Positions 17,227 through 25,323 of a stretch of 64,000 nucleotides of DNA are shown here, in pieces. The first letter of the stretch is position 1; every line of letters starts with the position of its first letter. The DNA is from Achromobacter insolitus (GTDB lineage Bacteria > Pseudomonadota > Gammaproteobacteria > Burkholderiales > Burkholderiaceae_B): assembly GCF_002209555.1 (NCBI RefSeq), contig NZ_NJIF01000006.1, forward strand, positions 124,001-188,000. The letters run 5' to 3'. The notes beneath the pieces were generated by a model. That model did not search any database, was not told the DNA's origin, and worked only from the letters and a program-made list of their open reading frames with translations. A program made the position numbers and the translations under genes.

Positions 17227-18102
17227 CTACGGCATGTCGGGCGCCCCCGCCAGTACGCGCAATGCCTGTTTCAGATGCGGACGGTCCAGCATTTCGCCAT
17301 CCAGCTGCAACGTTCCCACGCCTGGCGACTGATGAAACGCGGCGACAATCCTGCGGGCCTTTGCGATCTCGTCCGAGGAAGGCGTGAACGCCTCATTGAT
17401 GATGGCGATCTGGTCCGGGTGGATGGCGATCTTGCCCAGAAAGCCCGCGCGCCGGGCGCGCTTGGCATCACGGCGCAAGCCTTCGGCATCGCGAAAATTC
17501 GCGCAGATGGTGTCGATGGGAATGACCCCGGCCGCCTGCGCGCCAAGCAGGCAGAGAGAGCGTGCCAGCCGGTAGCTGAACTCGTACTCGCCATCCTCTT
17601 CCCGGTTGCTGATGGCTCCCACCGCGGCGGCAAGGTCTTCCGCGCCCCAGGTCAGGCCGCGCAAGCGCGCACTGCAGTCCACATAGCTGCCCAGGTTGAA
17701 CATGGCTGCCGGCGTCTCCGTTGCCACGGGGATGATGCCGATTCCGCCGATGGGCAGTCCTTCGCGGGCCTCCAGGGCGCGCAGATAGTGATCCAGGGTG
17801 ACAATGTCTGCCCGCCCCTCGCACTTGGGCAGCAGAATGCCGTCCGGCGCCGCGCGCACCACGGCAGCCAGGTCGTCCAGGGCCAGGCCTGAATCCAGCG
17901 GATTGACGCGCACCCACAGCGCCGGGCCCGTCTGGGGACGCGCCTGCAGGTACTCCCGCACCATGCCGCGAGCCTGCGGCAGGCGCGCCGCGTCCACCGA
18001 GTCTTCCAGGTCCAGCACCAGCGCGTCGGCGCCGCTGGCGGGCGCTTTCGCCAGCTTGCGCTCGCTGTCGCCCGGTACAAACAAAAGAGAACGCATTGCC
18101 AT
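17227..18102 (-). CDS. HpcH/HpaI aldolase/CitE-family CoA ester lyase
   Basis: A 291-residue lyase of the CitE/malyl-CoA lyase group. These enzymes split 3-hydroxyacyl-CoA esters such as citramalyl-CoA or malyl-CoA into acetyl-CoA (or propionyl-CoA) and a 2-oxoacid. Visible motifs are RSLLFVPGDSERKLAKA, VLDLEDSV, LPKCEG, ATETPAAMFN and WGAEDLAAAVGA, which contain the Mg-binding acidic residues. In this operon it would perform the final cleavage. A citramalyl-CoA lyase role is a reasonable guess because a class III CoA-transferase and a MaoC hydratase are in the same operon. Confidence 0.9.
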   Translation of the reverse strand: MAMRSLLFVPGDSERKLAKAPASGADALVLDLEDSVDAARLPQARGMVREYLQARPQTGPALWVRVNPLDSGLALDDLAAVVRAAPDGILLPKCEGRADIVTLDHYLRALEAREGLPIGGIGIIPVATETPAAMFNLGSYVDCSARLRGLTWGAEDLAAAVGAISNREEDGEYEFSYRLARSLCLLGAQAAGVIPIDTICANFRDAEGLRRDAKRARRAGFLGKIAIHPDQIAIINEAFTPSSDEIAKARRIVAAFHQSPGVGTLQLDGEMLDRPHLKQALRVLAGAPDMP

Positions 18103-18109
18103 GGCTACC

Positions 18110-18883
18110 TCATCGTCCGTTGAAAACAGGCGGGCGGCGTTCGGCGAACGCCTGCACGCCTTCCGTCACATCTTCCGAGCCCTGCAGCACCCGCAGGAAA
18201 AGTTGCTCCATGCGCAAGCCTTCCGTCAGGCTCAGGTCTCGGCTGCGCACAGCCAGCTCCTTGGCCGCCTGCACGGCCAAAGGCGCGTTGGCGGCAAGGC
18301 GCCGCGCGTAATCCATCGCCGCCGCCATCAGGCGGTCCTGGGCCACGATGGCGTTGACCAGCCCCCAGCGCTCGGCGCGCTCGGCATCGAAGGCATCGCC
18401 GAGCAAGAGCAGTTCCATTGCAATGGCGTGCGGCAGCTGCCGCGCGATGCGTTGGGTGCCGCCGTTGGCGGGAAAGACGCCGCGCTTGACTTCGGTCAGG
18501 CCAAAGCTCGCATGGGGCGCACAAACGCGGATGTCGGTGGCCAGCAGCAAAGTCATGCCTCCGCCCAGGCAGTAGCCGTTGACGGCGGCAACCACCGGCT
18601 TCCAGACCTCCAGGCCGCGGTTCAGCAGCTGGCCGCTCTGCGTCATCGCCAGCGCGGCCAGCGAAGGCGGCGCGCCCACGAAGGATTTGAGATCGGCTCC
18701 GGCGCAGAAGGCCTGGTCGCCGGCTCCGGTGATGATTGCGGCCCGGATCGACGTGTCGTCGCGCACCCTGCACCAGGCGGCCGACAAGGCGTCGTAGTGT
18801 TCCTGGTCCAGCGCATTGCGGCGTTCGGGCCGGTCTATGGTGATGCAGGCAATGGCGTCCTCGACCTCGAATCGGATAGGCAT
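18110..18883 (-). CDS. Enoyl-CoA hydratase/isomerase family protein
   Basis: A 257-residue crotonase-fold protein. The oxyanion-hole segments FCAGADLK and NGYCLGGG are present. Both catalytic glutamates of classical hydratases appear conserved (LTEVKRG and AIAMELLLLGD). Its start shares one base with the stop of the CoA-transferase gene (TGATG), so the two are coupled. Expected role: hydration of an enoyl-CoA intermediate; the operon also has a MaoC hydratase, so the two may act on different intermediates. Confidence 0.92.
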   Translation of the reverse strand: MPIRFEVEDAIACITIDRPERRNALDQEHYDALSAAWCRVRDDTSIRAAIITGAGDQAFCAGADLKSFVGAPPSLAALAMTQSGQLLNRGLEVWKPVVAAVNGYCLGGGMTLLLATDIRVCAPHASFGLTEVKRGVFPANGGTQRIARQLPHAIAMELLLLGDAFDAERAERWGLVNAIVAQDRLMAAAMDYARRLAANAPLAVQAAKELAVRSRDLSLTEGLRMEQLFLRVLQGSEDVTEGVQAFAERRPPVFNGR

Positions 18884-20070
18884 CAGCGTGGCTCCTGCGC
18901 GCGGGGGAAATCGCGCTGTATGGCGGCATCGTCGTAACCCAGCTCGCGCAGGACATCCTCGGTATGCGCGCCCAGCACGGGCGGCGGCGCGCTCGGCCGG
19001 GGCCGCTGTCCATCGAAGCGCAGCGGTTGCGACACGACGTTCAGGCTGCCGCGCGCGGGATCATTCAGCGCGTGGACCATGCCGCTGGCCTGCGTATGCG
19101 GATGCGCGATCAGTTCTCCCAGGCTGTGTATCGGCGCGCAAGGGATGCCCGCGCTTCCAAGCCGAGCGATCCAGCGCTCGCGCGTGTCCGTCAGCAGGAT
19201 CCTGCCCACTTCCTCCAGCACCTGCGGCCGGTGGGCGACGCGCTGCGCATTGCTGGCGTAACGCGGGTCCGAGGCCAGGTCTTCGCGGCCAGCCTCGTTG
19301 CAGAAGGCCCGCCACAGCGTGTCGTTGGCCACGCCCAGCAAGAACGGCCCGTCGCTGGCCTCGAATACCTGGTAGGGACACAGCGACTCGTGTGCCGAGC
19401 CCCAGCGGCGCGGCTCCGTGCCACGCTCCCAGTAGCTCTGCATCACGTATCCCATGAAGCCTACCGCGGTGTCGAACAGCGAGGCTTCGATCTGGCAACC
19501 TTCGCCGCTGCGCTGGCGGCGCAGCGCGGCAGCAAGGATGCCGATGGCCGCATGCATGCCGGTGGCCTGGTCGATGGGGGAAATCGGGCTGCGCACCGCG
19601 GCGCCCTCTTCCTCGCCCGTCAGCGCCATCATGCCGCTGAACGCCTGCAGAATGACGTCATAACCCTTGGCCTGGCTAAGCGGCCCTTGCGTGCCGAACC
19701 CGGAAATACTGCAATAGATGATTTCCGGACGCAGTTCGCGCGCGCTGGCGTAATCGATCCCCAGCTTTGTGGCCACGCCAGGCCCATAGCTTTCCACCAC
19801 GATATCGGCGCTGGCGATCAGGCGCCGGACGGCCTCCCGCCCGGCGTCTGACTTCAGGTCCAGTACGACGCTGCGTTTGTTGCGATTGGCGCTGAGGAAC
19901 ACCGTGCCGTCCTCGCCGCGAAACGGCGGCCAGCGCCGGGTATCGTCGCCGCCCAGCGGTTCGACCTTGATCACCTCGGCGCCCATGTCGCCCAGGTACT
20001 GCGTGCACAGCGGACCGGCCAGCACCTTGGAAAAGTCCACCACCCGCATGCCGGAGAGCGCATCCATCAT
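18883..20070 (-). CDS. CaiB/BaiF class III CoA-transferase
   Basis: A 395-residue class III CoA-transferase. Family features are GMRVVDFSKVLAGPLCTQYL at the N-terminus, VIKVEPLGGDDTR, NRNKRSVVLDLK and a catalytic aspartate at residue 167 (SPIDQATGMHAA), equivalent to D169 of formyl-CoA transferase. It moves CoA from a donor thioester, often succinyl-CoA, to the pathway acid. In the Pseudomonas itaconate locus the CoA-transferase is of this class. It couples to the enoyl-CoA hydratase gene through a 1-bp overlap. Confidence 0.93.
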   Translation of the reverse strand: MMDALSGMRVVDFSKVLAGPLCTQYLGDMGAEVIKVEPLGGDDTRRWPPFRGEDGTVFLSANRNKRSVVLDLKSDAGREAVRRLIASADIVVESYGPGVATKLGIDYASARELRPEIIYCSISGFGTQGPLSQAKGYDVILQAFSGMMALTGEEEGAAVRSPISPIDQATGMHAAIGILAAALRRQRSGEGCQIEASLFDTAVGFMGYVMQSYWERGTEPRRWGSAHESLCPYQVFEASDGPFLLGVANDTLWRAFCNEAGREDLASDPRYASNAQRVAHRPQVLEEVGRILLTDTRERWIARLGSAGIPCAPIHSLGELIAHPHTQASGMVHALNDPARGSLNVVSQPLRFDGQRPRPSAPPPVLGAHTEDVLRELGYDDAAIQRDFPRAQEPR

Positions 20071-20083
20071 GTTTGGCTCCTGC

Positions 20084-21016
20084 TCAGAACGCGACCTGGT
20101 CGCGGCCCTTGGTCTGGATCATGGCGCGTGCCTCGGCCGGGCTGGCGATCTCCAGCGACAGCGCTTCCAGGATGCCGCGTATCTTCGATACCTGCTGCGC
20201 GTTGGACGCGGCGAGCTGCCCGCGGCCCAGGTACAGGCTGTCCTCCAGCCCGACGCGCACATTGCCGCCCAGCAGCGCGCTGGCGGTCACGAAAGACATC
20301 TGGTGGCGCCCCGCCGCCAGCACCGACAGGTAATAGTCGTCGCCGAAGAGCCTGTCCGCGATCAGCCGCATGTGCATCAGGTTGTCGTGGTCCGCGCCTA
20401 TGCCGCCCAGGATCCCGAAAATGCATTGCAGGAAGAACGGCGGCTTGGCCAGTCCGCGGTCCACGAAGTGAGCCAGGTTGTAGAGATGGCCCACGTCATA
20501 ACATTCGAATTCAAAGCGCGTGCCGTTGTCGGACATGCTCCGCAACCCACGCTCGATCTGGCTGAAGGTGTTCGACAGAATGAAATCCCGCGTCATCTCC
20601 AGATAGGGCTTTTCCCATTCGTGCTTGAACTGGCTGATGCGCTCGCCCGCTCCCGCGATGTTGAAATTGAGCGAGCCCATGTTCATCGACGCCACTTCCG
20701 GCTTGGCCCAGAGCGCCGGCGCCAGCCGCTGCTCCAGCGTCATGCCCAGGCCGCCGCCCGTGGTCAGGTTGATGATGGCGTCGGTGCGCGCCTTGATGTC
20801 TGGCAGGAACTGCGCGAAGCGCTCCGGCGTCTGATCGGGCTGGCCCGTCTTCGGGTCGCGGGCATGCAAGTGCACCATCGCAGCGCCCGCTTCGGCCGCG
20901 GCCACCGCCTCGTCGGCGATCTGTTGCGGCGTGATGGGCAAGTGCGGCGACATGGACGGCGTATGGATGGATCCCGTCACAGCGCAGGTGATGATGACCT
21001 TCGGCGATTTACGCAT
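20084..21016 (-). CDS. Beta-keto acid cleavage enzyme (BKACE, DUF849)
   Basis: A 310-residue BKACE-family protein. Family members condense a beta-keto acid with acetyl-CoA to give acetoacetate and a shortened acyl-CoA. Zinc ligands H49 and H51 lie in MVHLHAR, and a conserved acidic residue in VGLEDSLYL. FEFECYDVGHL is the usual family segment. Kce, the founding member, acts on 3-keto-5-aminohexanoate; the preferred keto acid here is unknown. Its presence inside a CoA-transferase/lyase operon is unusual and implies a beta-keto acid intermediate. Confidence 0.92.
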   Translation of the reverse strand: MRKSPKVIITCAVTGSIHTPSMSPHLPITPQQIADEAVAAAEAGAAMVHLHARDPKTGQPDQTPERFAQFLPDIKARTDAIINLTTGGGLGMTLEQRLAPALWAKPEVASMNMGSLNFNIAGAGERISQFKHEWEKPYLEMTRDFILSNTFSQIERGLRSMSDNGTRFEFECYDVGHLYNLAHFVDRGLAKPPFFLQCIFGILGGIGADHDNLMHMRLIADRLFGDDYYLSVLAAGRHQMSFVTASALLGGNVRVGLEDSLYLGRGQLAASNAQQVSKIRGILEALSLEIASPAEARAMIQTKGRDQVAF

Positions 21017-21038
21017 GGCTGGCCTCCTTGAATTCGGA

Positions 21039-22205
21039 TCAATAGGATTTCGGCAGGCCGAGCACTTTCTCGGCGATGTAGCAGAGGATCAGCTGCGGCG
21101 AGACGGGCGCGATGCGCGGCAGCATGGCCTCGCGCAGATAGCGTTCGACGTGGTATTCCTTCGCATACCCCATCCCGCCATGCGTGAGCACGGCCGTCTC
21201 GCAAGCGCGGAACCCGGCCTCGGCGCAAAAGAACTTGGCGGCATTCGCCTCCGCGCCGCAGGGCCGCCCCTGGTCGTACAGCCAGGCGGCTCGCCGGTAC
21301 AGCAACTCGGCAGCCTCCAGGTCCACCCAGCGCTCCGCCAGCGGGTGCTGTATGCCTTGGTTCTTGCCAATGGGACGGTCGAACACCACCCGCTCGGCGG
21401 CGTAGCCCGCGGCCTTGCGCAAGGCCGCGCGTCCCAGCCCGGTCGCTTCCGCCGCCAACAGGACGCGTTCGGGATTGAGGCCGTGCAGGATGTAGGAAAA
21501 GCCCTTGCCTTCCTCGCCGATGCGGTCCTCGACCGGGACCTCCAGCCCGTCTATGAACAATTCGTTCGAATCCACCGCTTTGCGGCCCATCTTCTCGATC
21601 TCCCGCACGCTGACGCGGCGGCGGTCCAGGTCGGTGTAGAACAGGCTCAGCCCGCCGCCGGGCTCCGTGACCTGGTCCAGCGGCGTGGTGCGCGCAAGCA
21701 GCAGGATCTTGTTGGCCACCTGCGCCGTGGAAATCCAGATCTTCTGGCCGTTGACCACATAACGGTCGCCGCGGCGCACCGCCTGGGTACGCAGCTTCAA
21801 GGTGTTCAGGCCGGTGTTCGGTTCGGTCACGCCGAAGCATGCCCGCTGTTCTCCGCTGATGATGGGCGGCAGCCAGCGGGCCTTCTGCTCCTCGCTGCCA
21901 TGCACGACCACCGGGTGCAGGCCAAATACATTCATGTGGATCGCGGAGGCGCCGCTCAGGCCCGCGCCGCTGGCAGACACGGTCTCCATCATCAGCGCGG
22001 CCTCCAGGATCCCCAGGCCGGCGCCGCCATAGGCCGCGGGCATGGCTACGCCCAACCAGCCCGCGCCGGCCATTGCCCGGTAGAAATCCTCGGGAAAGCC
22101 GCCCTCCCGGTCGCGCTCCAGCCAATAGTCGTCGTCAAAGCGCGCCACGGTTTCCTGCACGGCGCGCTGGATCGCCAACTGGTCTTCGTTCAGGGAAAAG
22201 TCCAT
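21039..22205 (-). CDS. Acyl-CoA dehydrogenase family protein
   Basis: A 388-residue flavin dehydrogenase. N-terminal MDFSLNEDQLAIQRAVQ, the FAD-binding CFGVTEPNTGLNTLKL and KIWISTAQVANKI segments, and HGGMGYAKEYHVERYLRE near the C-terminus are typical. The ATG at 22205 matches the family start; an extension to 22259 runs into the preceding gene. The C-terminal EGT-x-EI segment that carries the catalytic glutamate in many members is replaced by IAPVSPQL, so the base may lie elsewhere or the reaction may differ. It resembles the dehydrogenase found in itaconate-type loci. Confidence 0.9.
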   Translation of the reverse strand: MDFSLNEDQLAIQRAVQETVARFDDDYWLERDREGGFPEDFYRAMAGAGWLGVAMPAAYGGAGLGILEAALMMETVSASGAGLSGASAIHMNVFGLHPVVVHGSEEQKARWLPPIISGEQRACFGVTEPNTGLNTLKLRTQAVRRGDRYVVNGQKIWISTAQVANKILLLARTTPLDQVTEPGGGLSLFYTDLDRRRVSVREIEKMGRKAVDSNELFIDGLEVPVEDRIGEEGKGFSYILHGLNPERVLLAAEATGLGRAALRKAAGYAAERVVFDRPIGKNQGIQHPLAERWVDLEAAELLYRRAAWLYDQGRPCGAEANAAKFFCAEAGFRACETAVLTHGGMGYAKEYHVERYLREAMLPRIAPVSPQLILCYIAEKVLGLPKSY

Positions 22206-22216
22206 CGCGCGCGTCC

Positions 22217-22672
22217 TCAGGCCTGGGGTTGGCGCAGCATCAGCGCGCTGCGACGGCATGACGCCACCAGTTCATTACGCTGGTTGAACGCCAGGTGCTC
22301 GAAGATGACGATGCCGTTGGCGGGGCGCGACTTGCTGTCGCGCAGTTCCAGCACCCGCGACTCCGCGCGCAAGGTATCGCCCGCGAAGACCGGCATTGGA
22401 AAGCGCACCTCGTCCCAGCCCAGATTGCCGACCGTGGTGCCCAGCGTGGTGTCCCCCACCGAGATTCCCACCATCAACCCCAGCGTGAACGCGCTGTTCA
22501 TCAAAGGCCGGCCGAACTCGGTCGTCTTGGCGTACTCGGCGTCCAGGTGGATGGCTGCCGGATTGTGCGTCATCGTGGTGAACAGCACGTTATCGGTCTC
22601 GGTGACGGTGCGTCGCACGTCATGCACGAAACGCTGGCCGACATGGAACTGCTCGAAATACAGCCCTGCCAT
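22217..22672 (-). CDS. MaoC family dehydratase
   Basis: A 151-residue hot-dog-fold hydratase. The active-site helix segment TMTHNPAAIHLDAEYAKTTE has the conserved histidine in AIHLD. In place of the usual GD-x-NP-x-H it has the form I associate with mesaconyl/itaconyl-type hydratases. WDEVRFPMPVFAGDTL is the usual second-half motif. It is the first gene of a seven-gene leftward operon, so it probably hydrates an unsaturated acyl-CoA to the 3-hydroxyacyl-CoA that the CitE-like lyase splits. Confidence 0.9.
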   Translation of the reverse strand: MAGLYFEQFHVGQRFVHDVRRTVTETDNVLFTTMTHNPAAIHLDAEYAKTTEFGRPLMNSAFTLGLMVGISVGDTTLGTTVGNLGWDEVRFPMPVFAGDTLRAESRVLELRDSKSRPANGIVIFEHLAFNQRNELVASCRRSALMLRQPQA

Positions 22673-22750
22673 TCTTGTCTCCTTGGCGGTGTGTCCCGCA
22701 GTCGCGGCAAGCCGGTAGCTACGCTTGCGTCTTAATTTACGCTACCATAC

Positions 22751-22766
22751 TGTATGCATGCATACA
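22751..22766. promoter_or_regulatory. 16-bp perfect palindrome, operator candidate
   Basis: TGTATGCATGCATACA is a perfect palindrome, set in the divergent promoter region between the MaoC gene (start 22672) and the MDR oxidoreductase gene (start 22795). It resembles GntR/FadR-type sites (GTAT...ATAC), but the regulator nearest by is MarR-type, also a binder of palindromes. It could control both directions. Confidence 0.6.
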
Positions 22767-22794
22767 ATATAAGTAAGAACCCGAGGAGACCCCC

Positions 22795-23811
22795 ATGCCC
22801 GTCAATCGCCAGGTCGTCCTGACGTCTCGCCCCCACGGCATTCCGCAGGCGGAACATTTCGCCATTCGCGACAGCGCGCTGCCGGCGCTGCAGCCCGGAG
22901 AACTGCTGGTCCGGAACCTCTATCTTTCGGTCGACCCGGCCATGCGCGGCTGGGTCAACGCCGCCGCCAACTACTCCGATCCCGTCGCCTTGGGCGAGGT
23001 AATGCGCTCCTTCGCCGTGGGCCGGGTCGTGGAATCGCGTCACCCGGACTATGCCGCGGGCATGCACGTCATGGGCATGTTGGGATGGCAGGACTACGCA
23101 GTCACGGATGGCAGCCCCATCCGCCGCATCGTGCGCGAAACCGATCTACCCTTATCCCTGTCGCTCGGCGTGCTCGGGCTGAACGGCATCACCGCCCATT
23201 TCGCGTTGTCCACGCTGGGACGGCCGCAGCCCGGCGAGACCTTGGTCGTCTCCACCGCGGCCGGCGCGGTCGGCTCCATCGTGGGCCAGCTTGGCCGGCT
23301 GGCTGGCTGCCGCGTGGTGGGCATCGCCGGCGGCGAGGAAAAGCGCCGCATCTGCCTGGATGAATTCGGCTTCGACGCCGCCATCGACTACCGTGCTGGT
23401 GATCTGGCCCAGGCGCTGACGCAGAGCTGTCCCGACGGGATCGACGTCTACTTCGACAACACCGCCGGCCGTATCAGCGACGCCGTGCTGCCGCGCATCA
23501 ACCGCCACGCGCGCATCGTGGTTTGCGGCACCGCCGCCATCGCCAGCTGGGATCCCTGGCCCGAAGGCCCGCGCGTCGAACGCCACCTGCTCAACAAGGC
23601 TGCGCAGATGTCGGGTTTTCTGGTCTGGGACTACGAACACCGCTACGAGGAAGCCGTTGCGCGCCTCGCTCCGCTGGTGCGCAGCGGTGCGCTACGCTAT
23701 CGGGAAGAAATACAGGAAGGCCTGGAAAGCGCCCCGGGAGCCATCGCCGACCTCTACGCCGGCCGCAACCTCGGCAAACGCCTTATCCGCCTGACCTCCA
23801 ACGATGAATGA
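22795..23811 (+). CDS. NADP-dependent MDR oxidoreductase (CurA-like, zinc-free)
   Basis: A 338-residue medium-chain reductase of the leukotriene B4 dehydrogenase/CurA type. It lacks zinc-binding cysteines and has SVDPAMRGWVN near residue 46 and an NADP-binding segment STAAGAVGSIVGQLGRLAGC near 157. Such enzymes reduce the double bond of enones or enoyl compounds. The ATG has GAGGAG upstream. It is divergent from the MaoC operon and overlaps the MarR gene, so it may share the same inducer. Confidence 0.9.
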   Translation: MPVNRQVVLTSRPHGIPQAEHFAIRDSALPALQPGELLVRNLYLSVDPAMRGWVNAAANYSDPVALGEVMRSFAVGRVVESRHPDYAAGMHVMGMLGWQDYAVTDGSPIRRIVRETDLPLSLSLGVLGLNGITAHFALSTLGRPQPGETLVVSTAAGAVGSIVGQLGRLAGCRVVGIAGGEEKRRICLDEFGFDAAIDYRAGDLAQALTQSCPDGIDVYFDNTAGRISDAVLPRINRHARIVVCGTAAIASWDPWPEGPRVERHLLNKAAQMSGFLVWDYEHRYEEAVARLAPLVRSGALRYREEIQEGLESAPGAIADLYAGRNLGKRLIRLTSNDE

Positions 23812-24307
23812 ACCTATGGCCAACAAGGCTGAAAAAAGCAGCTCCACCCCCGAACGCAACGTGTCCGAAAACTGGGATCAGCGCCTCGGATTCCTGATGC
23901 ACGACGTCTCCCGGCTGCGCCGCAAAGTCTTCGACGAAGTCATGAAGCCCGAAGGCATCACCCGTTCCCAGTGGTGGGTGCTGGCCCATCTGTCACGCCA
24001 TGACGGCATGTCGCAAAGCGACCTGGCCGATCGCCTGGACCTCGGCCGCGCCGCATTGGGCGGTTTGATCGACAGGCTGGAAGCCATGCGGCTCGTGCGC
24101 CGGGGCGCCGACGGCCAGGACCGCCGCGCCAAGCTGGTCTTCCTGACCGAGGACGGCGTGGCCATGATTGAACGGATGCGCGGCAAGAGCGACCGCATGA
24201 GCGAAGCAATTCTTGAAGGCTTGAGCCAGGCGCAACGCCACCAGCTGGCCGACATGCTCAGCCTGGTAAAGGCGAATCTGCTGGCTTTCGGCAAGCCCCT
24301 GGATTGA
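23804..24307 (+). CDS. MarR family transcriptional regulator
   Basis: A 167-residue winged-helix regulator. The DNA-binding core is at about residues 45-115 (SQSDLADRLDLGRAALGGLI, then a wing with GADGQDRRAKLVFLTEDG). The first ATG overlaps the oxidoreductase stop by 8 bp; a second ATG at 23816 is possible. It is the only regulator gene in this block, so it is the main candidate to bind the palindrome at 22751-22766. Confidence 0.9.
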   Translation: MNEPMANKAEKSSSTPERNVSENWDQRLGFLMHDVSRLRRKVFDEVMKPEGITRSQWWVLAHLSRHDGMSQSDLADRLDLGRAALGGLIDRLEAMRLVRRGADGQDRRAKLVFLTEDGVAMIERMRGKSDRMSEAILEGLSQAQRHQLADMLSLVKANLLAFGKPLD

Positions 24308-24323
24308 GAGCCGGGCCGGCGAG

Positions 24324-25205
24324 TCACGCCGCCGCCTCTTCCAGGATCCAATCGATAAAGGCCCGGACTTCGGGACGCTGCGCCGCGCCGGGACGGCTTA
24401 CGGCGTAATAGGCGAAGCGCGAGGGCCAGGGCTTGTCCAGCACCTGCACCAGGCGTCCGGCGGCAATCTCCTCCTGGGCATGGGCTGCCGGCACTAGCGC
24501 AAGGCCCTGTCCCGATTCCGCCGCGCGGATCAGCAGAAAGTCATCGTCGAACGCATTGCCGCGCTGCGCCCTGGGATCCTGGGCAACGCCGTGCGCGCTC
24601 AACCACAGCGGCCAATCGGCGCGGTCCGCATCATGCAGCAGCGGGTAATCCAGGCAGTCCGCCGGTTCTGCCAGAGTCACGCTGGCGGCCAGCCCTGGCG
24701 CGGCCACGGGCACGAGCACCGGCGCCATCAAAGGCACCACGTCCAGCCCGGGATAGTCGCCCAGCCCATGGCGCAGGGCGACGTCCACATGGTCGCGCCG
24801 CAGATCGACCAGGGCGGGCGTGGCTTCCACCCGGATTTCTATGTGGGGATGCCTCTGCTTGAATCGTCCCAGGCGCGGAACCAGCCACGACGCCGCAAAC
24901 GTCGCCACGGTGCTGACCGTCAGGCTCTGCCGCGCCTTCATGGCTTCAAGCATGTCCACCGCCTTGTCGATCTGCGCGAACGCGGCGCTCAGCATGGGAT
25001 AGACATCCGCGCCTGCCTCCGTCATGCGCATGCCATGGCGTTCGCGCACCAGCAGCGCAATGCCTAGCCGTTCTTCCAGCAGGCGGATCTGTTGGCTGAT
25101 GGCGCCGGGCGTGACATGCAAGGCCTGCGCAGCGGCCGTGATGCTGCCGCGCTGGCTCACCTCGACAAAAGTACGCAGCGCCTGCAGGGGAAGCATCGCC
25201 GTCAT
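24324..25205 (-). CDS. LysR family transcriptional regulator (GcvA-like)
   Basis: A 293-residue LysR regulator. The N-terminal helix-turn-helix (LQALRTFVEVSQRGSITAAA, about residues 5-25) and an effector domain from about 90 resemble GcvA/AmpR-like members. The ATG at 25205 is chosen over a longer frame to 25262, which would run through the operator. It is divergent from a GST/LLM oxidoreductase pair. Two matching TTTAG-N5-CTAAA sites in the gap fit autoregulation and control of the pair. Confidence 0.9.
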   Translation of the reverse strand: MTAMLPLQALRTFVEVSQRGSITAAAQALHVTPGAISQQIRLLEERLGIALLVRERHGMRMTEAGADVYPMLSAAFAQIDKAVDMLEAMKARQSLTVSTVATFAASWLVPRLGRFKQRHPHIEIRVEATPALVDLRRDHVDVALRHGLGDYPGLDVVPLMAPVLVPVAAPGLAASVTLAEPADCLDYPLLHDADRADWPLWLSAHGVAQDPRAQRGNAFDDDFLLIRAAESGQGLALVPAAHAQEEIAAGRLVQVLDKPWPSRFAYYAVSRPGAAQRPEVRAFIDWILEEAAA

Positions 25206-25220
25206 TTTAGGTTTCCTAAA
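25206..25220. promoter_or_regulatory. LysR operator candidate, site 1
   Basis: TTTAGGTTTCCTAAA is an interrupted palindrome TTTAG-N5-CTAAA. It begins at the base just before the LysR start codon, which would suit autorepression. The same pattern recurs at 25298-25312. Confidence 0.55.
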
Positions 25221-25297
25221 TTCAATGTTGAGAAATGATCGCTGTACTCGACACATAGACAAAAGCAGAATTCCAGGACTGCAGCAGATCCCGAATA

Positions 25298-25312
25298 TTT
25301 AGCAAATCTAAA
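25298..25312. promoter_or_regulatory. LysR operator candidate, site 2
   Basis: TTTAGCAAATCTAAA has the same TTTAG-N5-CTAAA form as site 1, 92 bp away. It fits the T-N11-A class recognised by LysR proteins. It ends 11 bp before the GST start codon. Confidence 0.55.
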
Positions 25313-25323
25313 TAGGCAAGCAT

